From positions 1 to 60,130 of the forward strand of contig JAZPYO010000050.1 of assembly GCA_045544195.1 (NCBI GenBank): a stretch of DNA of 60,130 bases, read 5' to 3'. Below the pieces are notes generated by a model. That model ran no database searches. It worked only from the letters and a program-made list of their open reading frames with translations, and was not told the origin of the DNA. Made by a program: the position numbers and the translations under genes. This document shows, piece by piece, positions 36,195-44,655 of the stretch. Every line of letters starts with the position of its first letter. Positions within the stretch are counted from its first letter, which is position 1. Origin of the DNA: RGIG7213 sp045544195 (GTDB lineage: Bacteria; Bacillota; Clostridia; Oscillospirales; CAG-272).

Positions 36195-36229
36195 CCGTTG
36201 TTGCCGTCTTTTAAAGGCGGTAACAGCGG
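36195..36229 (+). repeat. intergenic hairpin between backbone pilin and sortase
   Basis: CCGTTGTTGCCGTC (36195-36208) pairs with GGCGGTAACAGCGG (36216-36229) over 14 positions including G-U pairs, with a 7-nt loop and no following T-run. It could stabilise the 3' end of a processed pilin mRNA or reduce read-through, giving more pilin than sortase. Confidence 0.6.
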
Positions 36230-36244
36230 TAAGGAGAACCCTTC

Positions 36245-37126
36245 ATGAAGAAAAAAATAAACAGACTGACAACATTTATTTTGATATTTATATTTCTTGC
36301 AGGGCTCTCCTTACTGCTGTACCCGACCGTCAGCGACTATTGGAATTCATACACACAGTCAAAGACTATTGCAAGCTATGTTCAGAATCTGAACAATATT
36401 GATACTGAAAAATATGACAGTATAATAAAAGAAGCTCAAAAATACAATGCATCGTTGAAAAACAGGGTGAACAGCTATCTTCTCAGTGATCAGCAGCAAA
36501 AGGAGTATACAGAGCTGCTCGATATAACCGGAGACGGTGTTATGGGATACGTTGATATTCCGAGCGTGGATATAACCCTGCCGATATATCACGGAACATC
36601 GGAAAAGGTATTACAGACGACAGTAGGACATCTTGAATGGACATCATTGCCCGTTGGCGGCGAGGATACGCACTGTGTCATATCGGGTCACAGAGGCTTG
36701 CCGAGCGCAAAGCTGTTTACCGACCTTGATAAGCTTTCAGAGGGAGATGTATTTATGCTTCGCGTGCTTGACGAGGTGCTGACATACCAGGTCGATCAGA
36801 TACGGATAGTTGAACCGACGGATACAAATGATCTTAAGCTCGTTTCAGGAGAGGATCTCTGTACGCTGTTCACCTGTACGCCGTACGGTGTGAATTCACA
36901 CCGATTGCTTGTAAGAGGTCACAGAATAGAGAATATAGAGCAGTCACAGTCAGCGCGCGTGGTATCTGATGCTATCCGCATCGATCCGATTATCGTAGCT
37001 CCCGTGGTGGCTACTCCGATGCTGCTCGTTCTGCTTGTCGTGCTGCTGCTTCCAAAGAAAAGCAACGGTGCGGACATCGTAAAGGAAATCAAAGAAGGAA
37101 AGGAAGATGCATCCGATGATAAATAG
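36245..37126 (+). CDS. class C (pilin-polymerising) sortase
   Basis: A 293-residue sortase with an N-terminal TM helix (about 9-27) and a second C-terminal TM (about 248-269), the class C topology. The catalytic triad is visible: His149 in VISGHRGLP, Cys211 in LCTLFTCTPYG and Arg220 in NSHRLLVRGHR. YVDIPSVDITLPIYHG starts the barrel. The DP-F/W lid motif common in class C is not evident in the 70-95 region. It should link the LPDTG backbone pilin by transpeptidation. AAGGAG precedes ATG 36245. Confidence 0.92.
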   Translation: MKKKINRLTTFILIFIFLAGLSLLLYPTVSDYWNSYTQSKTIASYVQNLNNIDTEKYDSIIKEAQKYNASLKNRVNSYLLSDQQQKEYTELLDITGDGVMGYVDIPSVDITLPIYHGTSEKVLQTTVGHLEWTSLPVGGEDTHCVISGHRGLPSAKLFTDLDKLSEGDVFMLRVLDEVLTYQVDQIRIVEPTDTNDLKLVSGEDLCTLFTCTPYGVNSHRLLVRGHRIENIEQSQSARVVSDAIRIDPIIVAPVVATPMLLVLLVVLLLPKKSNGADIVKEIKEGKEDASDDK

Positions 37127-38015
37127 GAAAACACTGTGTTCACTTATTGCCGTTGTCTTGCTTGTTATACCCTGTATGACTGTTTTTACATCGGCATCAA
37201 CTGTTAATACACAGCAGCAGGTGAGCCTTGCTATCAAGGACGTGCCGCTCTCTGATATAATATTTTCAGCATATCTTGTAGCGCATATGGACGGCGAGGG
37301 TGGCTTTACTGTAAGCGATGCATTTGCAGATTCCGAAGTAGAATTGAATGACGATACCGATACAGCACAGCTTTCATCATCTCTTGTAAAATACGTTTTG
37401 AAGAATAAGATAGCATCGGATGCTGAGGCAGTCAGCGATAAGCTCGGCGTAGCATCGTTCGAACGCTCAGACTTAAAGCAGGGTCTTTACCTTGTGACAG
37501 CGCAGAGAACTGTAAAGGACGGAAAAACGTACTGCATATCTCCGTTTATGGCATCTTTGCCGTATATTTACGAAAATACAGTTAATTACGATGTTATTGC
37601 AGATGCAAAGTTCGAGCTTTTGCCGTCCATTGATCTGTATAAGGTATACAAGGTGTGGAGCGATGTCGGAGTTGAGGATAAGCGTCCGCAGAGCATCAAT
37701 ATATCCTTGTATTGCGACGGCGAGGTGCATGAGAAGATAACGCTGCCTCATAACGGAGCGTGGAAATACGAATGGAACGATCTGCCCACGGATCATATAT
37801 GGTGGGTTGAGGAAGATGACGTAGACGATTACAGATTTTCGGTTACCGAAAACGGCTCGTCTTTCACGGTCGTAAATACATATACAGGCTCATATCCGCC
37901 TCCGCAGGAGGATATACCTTCAACAGGTCAGCTATGGTGGCCCGTTCCCGTGTTGCTTTGCGCAGGTCTTGCGTTGATAGTGTGTGGACTTGTAAGACGT
38001 AAAGGCTCGGTATGA
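37116..38015 (+). CDS. minor pilin with IPSTG sorting signal
   Basis: A 299-residue secreted protein: signal peptide (CSLIAVVLLVIPCMTVFTSAS), an N-terminal domain, and a Cna-B-type domain (about 165-250: IDLYKVYKVWSDVGV...WKYEWNDLP). The C-terminal signal is IPSTG (267-271), a Trp-rich TM helix and RRKGSV. The Ile-Pro variant is read by some pilus sortases and suggests a base or cell-wall-anchoring subunit. The start is uncertain: ATG 37107 has GGAAAGG only three bases away, whereas ATG 37116 is nine bases from GGAAG; I prefer 37116. Either overlaps the sortase gene, implying coupling. Confidence 0.82.
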   Translation: MINRKTLCSLIAVVLLVIPCMTVFTSASTVNTQQQVSLAIKDVPLSDIIFSAYLVAHMDGEGGFTVSDAFADSEVELNDDTDTAQLSSSLVKYVLKNKIASDAEAVSDKLGVASFERSDLKQGLYLVTAQRTVKDGKTYCISPFMASLPYIYENTVNYDVIADAKFELLPSIDLYKVYKVWSDVGVEDKRPQSINISLYCDGEVHEKITLPHNGAWKYEWNDLPTDHIWWVEEDDVDDYRFSVTENGSSFTVVNTYTGSYPPPQEDIPSTGQLWWPVPVLLCAGLALIVCGLVRRKGSV

Positions 38016-38740
38016 AAAAGGGAACTGTACTTATAGCGCTCGGAATTGCAGTCATTCTTTCGGCACTCGGACTTACGGTTTATAATTTATATACTGCTGA
38101 CAGAGCGTATAAGGATGCAACTGATGCCTTTAATAAGCTGCAGGATGTAATTCCTGCCAACGATCAGATCGTTTTGCCTATTGTCAAGGACGAAGGCGAA
38201 CCTAACGAGGATAAAAACGAAGATGAGATCGACAACACTCCGTCAACTGATGCATCGGACGGTGATCTGAACGGTGAGCAAACGCAGGCGTTACCGGACT
38301 ATTTTCTCAATCCGAACGTTGATATGCCGTCATACAGAATTGACGGATTTAAATATATAGGAACGCTCGAAATACCCGATATTTCAGTTCAGCTTCCGAT
38401 AATATCAAGAATGTCTTATTCAAGGCTCAGAAAAGCGCCCTGCCGATACAGCGGCTCAGCCTACACGGATGATATGATAATAGGCGCGCATTGCTACGAT
38501 AATTTTTTTGCCCAGCTTAAAAACGTGCAAAACGGCGGACAGGTCAAGGTGACTGATATTGACGGTAATGTGTTTGTCTATCAGGTCATTGAAAAGGAAA
38601 GCATCAGCGAAAGCGATGTTGAGGGGCTTAAAAGCGGTCAATGGGATCTGTCGCTGTTCACATGTCCGTCAGTTGTAAATACGGATACAAGGATAGTTCT
38701 GCGTTGCGAGCGTATATATCCGCTCATCAAAAATCAATAA
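38012..38740 (+). CDS. second sortase of the pilus locus
   Basis: A 242-residue sortase with one N-terminal TM helix (about 5-25), a long acidic linker (45-95) and the catalytic domain from about 110: IGTLEIPDISVQLPI, His160 in IIGAHCYDN, Cys218 in LSLFTCPS and Arg227 or Arg231 in DTRIVLRCER. It lacks a C-terminal TM helix, so it is not class C; class D- or B-like is more likely. It overlaps the minor pilin stop by 4 nt and probably handles the IPSTG signal or attaches the finished pilus to peptidoglycan (inferred). Confidence 0.87.
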   Translation: MKKGTVLIALGIAVILSALGLTVYNLYTADRAYKDATDAFNKLQDVIPANDQIVLPIVKDEGEPNEDKNEDEIDNTPSTDASDGDLNGEQTQALPDYFLNPNVDMPSYRIDGFKYIGTLEIPDISVQLPIISRMSYSRLRKAPCRYSGSAYTDDMIIGAHCYDNFFAQLKNVQNGGQVKVTDIDGNVFVYQVIEKESISESDVEGLKSGQWDLSLFTCPSVVNTDTRIVLRCERIYPLIKNQ

Positions 38741-38777
38741 AAAAGGAAGCATCTCAAAGTATGATATGCTTCCTTTT
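38741..38777 (+). terminator. terminator of the pilus operon
   Basis: AAAAGGAAGCAT (38741-38752) pairs perfectly with ATGCTTCCTTTT (38766-38777), ending in a T-run. Confidence 0.85.
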
Positions 38778-38836
38778 GATATTAACAGCAATTTTTATAC
38801 TGTAATTTGAATTTTATATATGATCGCAGATCGGTA

Positions 38837-38865
38837 TTTACTTTCGGGCGGCGGTCTGCTATAAT
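38837..38865 (+). promoter_or_regulatory. promoter of the patatin-like gene
   Basis: TTTACT (38837-38842), a 17-bp spacer and TATAAT (38860-38865), 37 bp before ATG 38902, with GGAAGGGG between. Confidence 0.65.
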
Positions 38866-38901
38866 ATACACATTACAATGCATATGGAAGGGGTATAACG
38901 C

Positions 38902-39750
38902 ATGAAGATCGGTCTTGTGCTTGAGGGAGGCGGAGTCAGAGGAATATATACAGCAGGCGTGTTGGATGTGTTTATGGAGCACGGCATAGTCTTTGACGGA
39001 GTCATAGGCGTTTCGGCAGGGGCAATACACGGCTGCTCTTATTTATCAAAACAAAAGGGACGCAGTATCAGATATTATAAGAAATACTGCTCAGATCCGC
39101 GCTTTATCAGCGTCAGAAGCCTTATCAAAACGGGTGATATAGTCGGCGCGGATTTCTGCTACCGTGAGCTGCCCGAGCAGCTTGACCTGTACGATTACGA
39201 GGAGTTTGACCGCTGCAAAACTCCGTTTTATGCAACATGCAGCGATCTTGAAACGGGCAGGGCAGAATATGTGCTTATTGCCGATATGAAAAGAGATATT
39301 GATTACATAAGGGCGTCGGCATCGCTTCCGTACGTTTCACGTATTGTTAAAATAAACGGAAAAAAGTATCTCGACGGCGGCTGCACGGACAGTATACCGA
39401 TAAAGGCATTCAGACAGATGGGCTACGAAAAAAATGTCGTTATTCTTACGCGTGACGCATCGTACCGAAAAAAGATGTGCAATAGATTTGCCCCGAATCT
39501 CGTTTACGGAAAATATCCCAAGTTTGCAGATGCAATGCTTACAAGACATACGATATACAATCGGACGACTGAATATATAGAAAAGCTGAAAAAGAGAAAT
39601 GAGGTCTTTGTTATCCGTCCGAATGAGCCGCTGAATATAGGACGGCTTGAAAGATCGGCGGAGAACATACAAAGGGTGTACGATATAGGCGTAAACGACG
39701 GGAAAGCATGCATAAAAGAGCTTTCAGCCTGGCTTGAAGCTAACAGATAA
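38902..39750 (+). CDS. patatin-like phospholipase / acylhydrolase
   Basis: A 282-residue patatin-family protein. LVLEGGGVRGIYTAGVLDV (oxyanion-hole Gly loop), GVSAG with nucleophile Ser38 and LDGGCTDS with Asp158 form the catalytic dyad. Length and order match the cytosolic RssA/YjjU-like bacterial group; no signal peptide is present. It probably hydrolyses membrane phospholipids or lysophospholipids. It has its own promoter and stands alone between the pilus operon and the phosphate genes. Confidence 0.9.
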   Translation: MKIGLVLEGGGVRGIYTAGVLDVFMEHGIVFDGVIGVSAGAIHGCSYLSKQKGRSIRYYKKYCSDPRFISVRSLIKTGDIVGADFCYRELPEQLDLYDYEEFDRCKTPFYATCSDLETGRAEYVLIADMKRDIDYIRASASLPYVSRIVKINGKKYLDGGCTDSIPIKAFRQMGYEKNVVILTRDASYRKKMCNRFAPNLVYGKYPKFADAMLTRHTIYNRTTEYIEKLKKRNEVFVIRPNEPLNIGRLERSAENIQRVYDIGVNDGKACIKELSAWLEANR

Positions 39751-40003
39751 AAATAAAAAAAGCCGACTTGGGATGCCTTTAAAAGAGCAGGTTTACCCCA
39801 AGCGGCGTGATTTCGTTCAGAAACGGTATAACATTCAGGTGTTATGCCGTTTTCTCATTAATATATTGTTTTCTTTTGCATAAATTCTCAATGAGATCTG
39901 ACCATATAAATCCGGTTTCTACGGTGCAAGAACCTTCCTTAAGTCTTGCAATGCGGTTATTACGGAGAAGTGTTTTAAGATTGCCTATCACCTGTTCAAG
40001 CGG
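39751..40003. other. intergenic region with weak hairpin, no gene
   Basis: An imperfect hairpin (AGCCGACTTGGG near 39761 with CCCCAAGCGGCG near 39796) follows the patatin gene without a clear T-run. Nothing else is evident. Confidence 0.35.
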
Positions 40004-40366
40004 CTAAACTTCGTATGCAAGAGGAATATCGTTACCTGCAAACGCTGCCTCGGTCAAGGTAAGTATCTCGTCTGTTGCGGCACAGAGAACAGCGATTTCT
40101 TCTCTTGCGGCAGGCGAGAACCCAATGCCTTTTTCGCGAAGCTCCTCCACCGATTCAAGCACGTTTACAGCGTGGTCGGAGATACGCTCAAAGTCACCGA
40201 TCGCTTTGAGAAGCTTTGTAACTGTGCTTGATTGGATAATACCTGTAACGAGTGCGCCGACAAGCACACTGAGAATAGGATTGGTAAAAGCAAGGAACAG
40301 ATTTTGAAACTCGGGAACCTCAGCGAGACCCTTTACTGCATCGCTCATAGCATCCATACCGAACAT
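40004..40366 (-). pseudogene. collapsed Na/Pi symporter gene (TM fragment joined to PhoU-like fragment)
   Basis: The reverse-strand frame of 120 residues joins two pieces of an NptA-type Na+/phosphate cotransporter. FGMDAMSDAVKGLAE...LVGALVTGIIQSS is from the first membrane repeat, and TKLLKAIGDFERISDHAVNV is from the C-terminal PhoU-like domain. Several hundred residues between them are missing, the join being near 40220-40232. Both the extreme N-terminus (an in-frame stop precedes it) and the C-terminus are cut. It therefore cannot transport. It borders the pst operon, its expected neighbourhood for phosphate uptake. Confidence 0.72.
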
Positions 40367-40390
40367 CAGCGTTGCAAATGGTCAATAGAT

Positions 40391-40408
40391 TTTACATAAA
40401 CCTTACAC
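40391..40408 (+). promoter_or_regulatory. Pho box-like site upstream of pstS
   Basis: TTTACATAAACCTTACAC contains TTTACA (40391-40396) and CTTACA (40402-40407) spaced 11 bp apart, the direct-repeat geometry of PhoB/PhoP boxes. A TATAAT -10 lies at 40451-40456, before the RBS AAAGGAG (40474-40480). The response regulator encoded at 44655 is the likely binder, inducing the operon in phosphate limitation. Confidence 0.68.
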
Positions 40409-40489
40409 GCACCGAACGAAAGTATGGTGGTTGGATTTTTTCGGATTTGGTATAATGATGGTGCAAAACACGAAAAGGAGATTTTGAAC

Positions 40490-41365
40490 ATGAAAAAGAT
40501 TTTTGCACTCATACTCACATTCGCACTTACACTCTGCACCCTCGGTGCGCTGACCTCTTGCGGCGGCGCAAAGTTTGATGAAAACAAGAACATCAGCGTT
40601 GTCACCCGTGAGGACGGAAGCGGAACAAAGTCAGCATTTATGGAGATCATTGGTTTGAATGGCAAGACCGACGTTTCGGGCGTTATCGTTGCAACGGGCA
40701 CAGCTGCCGTTCTTCAGGAAGTCAATGGCAATCCTCTTGCAATCGGTTACGATAGCCTTGGCTACATTACCGACGATGTAAAGGTTCTTAAGGTTAACGG
40801 TGTCGAGCCTACTCTTGAAAATATCAAAAACGGTTCTTATAAGATTTCCCGTCCTCTTAACGTAGTTTACCAAGAGAGCAAGGTTACAAGCGAAGTCAAT
40901 ACCGCATTCCTTGCCTTCCTTCAAAGCTCTGATGCGCAGACGATCGTTTCAGATAACGGCTACGTTTCCACCAAGGAAAGTGCGGTTGCATATACCGTAA
41001 TTCCGGGACTTTCTGGCGAGATTGCAATTTCCGGTTCTACCTCGCTCAAGCCTCTGATGGAAAAGCTTGCGGTTAAATTTGAGCAGATGCAGAGCGGTGT
41101 CAGCGTTACTGTTGGCGGTGGCGGAAGCGGCACGGGCTATAACGACGCAAAGAACGGCGTATCCGATTTCGGTATGATTTCCGAAGCTTTCAATCCTTCT
41201 AAGGCTGATAACTGCACCTACTACGAGGTTGCAAAGGACGGTATCGCCGTTATCGCGAATAAGGCGAACACCTTTGACAACATTTCTCTTGAAGATCTTA
41301 AGAACATCTACAACGTAGAGGCAGGCGACGCGGCTATCAAGACTTGGGCAGGCGTTTCGAAATAA
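40490..41365 (+). CDS. pstS: PstS phosphate-binding lipoprotein
   Basis: A 291-residue periplasmic-type binding protein anchored as a lipoprotein: signal peptide ending LTSC with the lipid Cys near residue 20. SVVTREDGSGTKSAFMEI is the canonical phosphate-loop of PstS; a second lobe has SGEIAISGSTSLKPLMEKLA and GGGGSGTGYND. ATG 40490 follows AAAGGAG; the frame extends upstream through the -10 box, so the longer version is rejected. It captures phosphate outside the membrane for the PstCAB transporter encoded next, one base after its stop. Confidence 0.93.
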   Translation: MKKIFALILTFALTLCTLGALTSCGGAKFDENKNISVVTREDGSGTKSAFMEIIGLNGKTDVSGVIVATGTAAVLQEVNGNPLAIGYDSLGYITDDVKVLKVNGVEPTLENIKNGSYKISRPLNVVYQESKVTSEVNTAFLAFLQSSDAQTIVSDNGYVSTKESAVAYTVIPGLSGEIAISGSTSLKPLMEKLAVKFEQMQSGVSVTVGGGGSGTGYNDAKNGVSDFGMISEAFNPSKADNCTYYEVAKDGIAVIANKANTFDNISLEDLKNIYNVEAGDAAIKTWAGVSK

Positions 41366-41366
41366 T

Positions 41367-42275
41367 ATGAAAAATCTGTACGGATTTATTAATGCGAGAG
41401 AAAAGGTAATGCACGGAGTGTTCCTTTTCTCCGCAATCTTTTCAATTCTCGCTCTTGCGACGATAACGGTATTTCTCTTTATCAGCGGTGTGCCGTTTAT
41501 TTCAAAGACAGGCTTTGCAAAGTTCCTGTTCGGAAGTGATTGGGCGCCGCTTTCAGACAATGCAAGCTATGGGATATTCCCGATGATCGTGGCTTCGCTT
41601 TACGTTACGGCGCTTTCCGTGATCATCGGTATTGGTATAGGGCTTCTCACGGCAATCGCGCTTTACAAGTTCTGCCCGAAGAAGCTCGTTGCTCCTATAA
41701 GGCAGATGATCAACCTGCTTGCAGGTATTCCTTCGGTTATATTCGGCCTTTTCGGTATGACCGTCATCGTGCCTTTTGTCAGAGATTATATTTCACCCAC
41801 GGGCGTTGGTTACGGTATTCTCTCCGCTTCGCTCGTTCTTGAAATTATGATCTTACCGACCATCGTCAGCGTAAGCCTTGATTCCTTGAACAGCGTTTCA
41901 AATACCTACTATGAAGGTGCGCTTGCGCTCGGCGCGACCAAAGAGCAAGCCACGTTCAAAATTATGCTACCTGCCGCAAAAAGCGGTATTCTCGCCGGTG
42001 TTGTACTTGCTATCGGACGAGCTATCGGTGAGACGATGGCGGTTATTATGGTAATTGGCGGTAGCCCCGAGATGCCCGAAAGTTTGTTCCAAAGCGTCAG
42101 AACTCTGACGGCTAATATTGCTATGGGTGCTTTGGAGCTGAACGGAGATGCGCTTTCCGCGCTGATTGCGACGGGCGTTGTGCTGTTCGTGTTCACCCTG
42201 ATACTCAACATTAGCTTTTCATTGCTTAAGAAAGACAATGCCGATAAAAAGGAAAGACGAGGTGCAAAGAAATGA
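41367..42275 (+). CDS. pstC: PstC phosphate ABC transporter permease
   Basis: A 302-residue inner-membrane permease with about six TM helices. It has the typical PstC openings (FISGVPFISKTGFAKFLFG), the LAGIPSVIFGLFG stretch and the EAA coupling loop (EGALALGATKEQATFKIMLP). It pairs with PstA to form the channel through which PstB-powered phosphate import occurs. It begins 1 nt after pstS and ends in a 4-nt overlap with pstA, so translation is coupled. Confidence 0.93.
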   Translation: MKNLYGFINAREKVMHGVFLFSAIFSILALATITVFLFISGVPFISKTGFAKFLFGSDWAPLSDNASYGIFPMIVASLYVTALSVIIGIGIGLLTAIALYKFCPKKLVAPIRQMINLLAGIPSVIFGLFGMTVIVPFVRDYISPTGVGYGILSASLVLEIMILPTIVSVSLDSLNSVSNTYYEGALALGATKEQATFKIMLPAAKSGILAGVVLAIGRAIGETMAVIMVIGGSPEMPESLFQSVRTLTANIAMGALELNGDALSALIATGVVLFVFTLILNISFSLLKKDNADKKERRGAKK

Positions 42276-43108
42276 GAAGGTTATATTCTGCACTCAAATA
42301 CGTTTGCATCGTCGCACTCGTGATTTCCTTGATTGCGCTCGTGGCAGTTGTTGCATACGTGCTTATAAACGGCGTAGACAAACTTTCCGTGGATCTTTTG
42401 TTTGGAGATTATAAGGACACCCCTTCTATTCTCCCTGCGTTTATCGGCACACTCCAGCTCGTCGGTATAGCTGCTATTATTGCAGTTCCGATTGGTGTGG
42501 CAAGTGCGATCTTCCTTGCGGAATATACGAACAATAAGGGCAAGTTTGTGAAGATCGTTCAGGTTGCCACGGAAACTCTCGCAGGCATTCCGAGTATCGT
42601 TTACGGTCTTTTCGGGTATCTGATCTTCGTGGTCACTTTTGGTTGGGGCTACTCGATGCTCGCAGGCGGTATTACGCTTGCCATTATGATCCTGCCTACC
42701 ATCGTCAGATCCGCACAAGAAAGCCTGCTTTCCGTGCAGGGTGGACTTCGTGAAGGCGCGTATGCACTTGGAACAAGTAAAGTCAGAACCATATTCAAAA
42801 TCGTCCTTCCTTCTGCCGCAGGCGGTATCGTGACCGCAATTATCCTTGCCATCGGGCGCGTCGTTTCGGAAAGTGCCGTGCTGATCCTCACCATTGGTAT
42901 GGTTGTTAATAAAGCTCCCGAAGGTCTTATGCCCCCCGGCACAAGCCTCGCGCTTGACATTTACTATTTCGCAAGCCATGGGTATCCCGATGAGGCGGCT
43001 GCTACGGCTGTTGTGCTTCTTGTATTCGTTATAATACTTAACCTGCTCGCAGGCTTTATCGGTAATCTGATCAGAAAATCTACTTACGGAGATAGCGCGA
43101 AGATGTGA
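42272..43108 (+). CDS. pstA: PstA phosphate ABC transporter permease
   Basis: A 278-residue permease, about six TM helices, with AEYTNNKGKFVKIVQ, LAGIPSIVYGLFGYL and the EAA loop EGAYALGTSKVRTIFKIVLP. It is the second membrane subunit of the high-affinity phosphate importer. ATGA overlap with pstC places it in the same operon. A symmetric hairpin (43144-43165) lies between it and pstB. Confidence 0.93.
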   Translation: MRRLYSALKYVCIVALVISLIALVAVVAYVLINGVDKLSVDLLFGDYKDTPSILPAFIGTLQLVGIAAIIAVPIGVASAIFLAEYTNNKGKFVKIVQVATETLAGIPSIVYGLFGYLIFVVTFGWGYSMLAGGITLAIMILPTIVRSAQESLLSVQGGLREGAYALGTSKVRTIFKIVLPSAAGGIVTAIILAIGRVVSESAVLILTIGMVVNKAPEGLMPPGTSLALDIYYFASHGYPDEAAATAVVLLVFVIILNLLAGFIGNLIRKSTYGDSAKM

Positions 43109-43143
43109 CTTCTCAAAAATCAATACTTTCTCTCTTCGCATCC

Positions 43144-43165
43144 GAGCTTTTGCAAGCAAAAGCTC
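43144..43165. repeat. hairpin between pstA and pstB
   Basis: GAGCTTTT (43144-43151), loop GCAAGC, AAAAGCTC (43158-43165). With no T-run it is more likely an mRNA-stability or processing element than a terminator. Confidence 0.5.
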
Positions 43166-43189
43166 CCAAAGATAACGAAAGGTGTTAAT

Positions 43190-43960
43190 ATGAATGAATT
43201 TATAGGCAGTATGGATATCACCGCCAAGGGCTGTAATCTTTACTATGGTGATTTCCATGCTTTGAAAGATATAAACATAGAGATTCCCCAAAAACAGGTC
43301 ACCGCTTTGATCGGACCTTCGGGATGCGGAAAATCTACTTTCCTTAAAATATTCAACAGAATGAATGACCTTGTTGAAGGCTGCCGCGTTGAAGGCGAAT
43401 ACCGTATCGGCGGCGTTGACATCTTCGACAAGGAAACCGACGTGAACGTTCTTCGCAAGAACGTCGGTATGGTGTTCCAAAAGCCCAATCCGTTCCCTAT
43501 GAGCATTTACGATAATATCGCTTTTGCTCCGAGAACCTTCGGCATTACAAAAAAGAGCGAGCTTGACGAGATCGTTGAGCAGTCACTTCGCCGTGCAAGT
43601 ATTTGGGACGAGGTCAAGGACAGACTTAGGGGAAACGCACTCGGTATGAGTGGCGGTCAGCAGCAAAGACTTTGTATCGCGCGTTCTCTTGCCGCAAGTC
43701 CCAAGGTGCTTTTGATGGACGAGCCTACATCGGCTCTTGACCCGATCTCCACGGGCAAGATCGAGGAGCTTATGGAGGAATTGAAAAAGGACTTGACTAT
43801 CGTGATCGTTACGCACAATATGCAGCAGGCAACGAGAATTGCCGATAAAACCGCATTTTTCCTTCTTGGTGAGCTTGTTGAATATGGCAATACCGACGAT
43901 ATTTTCGCTTCTCCCGTCGATGAGCGCACAGAGCGTTATATTACGGGAAGATTCGGTTGA
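43190..43960 (+). CDS. pstB: PstB phosphate ABC transporter ATPase
   Basis: A 256-residue ABC ATPase: Walker A GPSGCGKST, Q-loop VFQKPNPFPMSIYDN (the NPFPMSI form is specific to PstB), signature MSGGQQQRLCIARSLA, Walker B VLLMDEPTSALD and the switch His in VTHNMQQA. It energises PstCA. GAAAGGTG upstream is the RBS for ATG 43190. Confidence 0.95.
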   Translation: MNEFIGSMDITAKGCNLYYGDFHALKDINIEIPQKQVTALIGPSGCGKSTFLKIFNRMNDLVEGCRVEGEYRIGGVDIFDKETDVNVLRKNVGMVFQKPNPFPMSIYDNIAFAPRTFGITKKSELDEIVEQSLRRASIWDEVKDRLRGNALGMSGGQQQRLCIARSLAASPKVLLMDEPTSALDPISTGKIEELMEELKKDLTIVIVTHNMQQATRIADKTAFFLLGELVEYGNTDDIFASPVDERTERYITGRFG

Positions 43961-44002
43961 TTTTGTGACAAATTTATGGTATAATGTTAAGGAGATAGTG
44001 AT

Positions 44003-44655
44003 ATGTCTATCAGAAAAATATTTGAAGAAGAGCTTGCCGACTTAAAAACACAGCTCGTCGAGATGTGCAGACTTACCGAGCAGATGATCTCTGATGCCAT
44101 CACAGCTCTTGTAAACCGTGACCGTGAGCTTGGCAAAAGCATCGGTGTGATGGATAAGCGTGTAGATGAATATGAGATGGCAATTGAAAAGAAGTGTATG
44201 CGTATTCTTCTCAAGCAGCAGCCTGTGGCGAGGATTTCCGTGAGGTATCCACTGCACTTAAAATGATCACCGACATTGAACGCTTTGGAGATCAAGCCGC
44301 AGACATCGGCGATCTTGTTTACACGATGCCGGGCGATGCTTATATCAAGAAGCTCACGCACATTACCGCGATGGGCGATCTGGCGGTCAGGATGGTCAGA
44401 GAGAGCGTGAATTCCTTTATTAACAACGATGAGGCTATTGCAGACGAGGTGATAGCTCTTGACGATCAGATGGACGATATGTTCCTCTCTGTCAAGACCG
44501 ATCTTATCGAGCTTATCAAAAAAGATGGCAGAAACGGTGACCAAGCCATTGAGCTTATGATGGTCGCAAAATACCTGGAGCGAATCGGCGACCACGCAGT
44601 GAACGTTGCCGAGTGGACGAAATATAACGAAACGGGGGTACATCAAAAGTATTAA
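44003..44655 (+). pseudogene. phoU: phoU with a single-base frameshift
   Basis: The first frame (ATG 44003) encodes FEEELADLKTQLVEMCRLTE to CMRILLKQQPVA, the normal N-terminal bundle of PhoU, then runs off in the wrong frame to a stop at 44266. The +1 frame picks up exactly where PhoU should continue (EDFREVSTALKMITDIERFG, later YLERIGDHAVNVAEW) and ends at 44655. One base is missing near 44228-44232 in GTGGCGAGG. If real, PhoU, which normally represses PhoR through PstB, is lost and the regulon could be constitutive. If a sequencing error, phoU is intact at about 217 residues. Confidence 0.85.

Noticed and set aside
42281..43480. 399-codon reverse frame across pstA-pstB
   Set aside because: It spans two recognisable forward genes and an intergenic hairpin and shows no protein motif.
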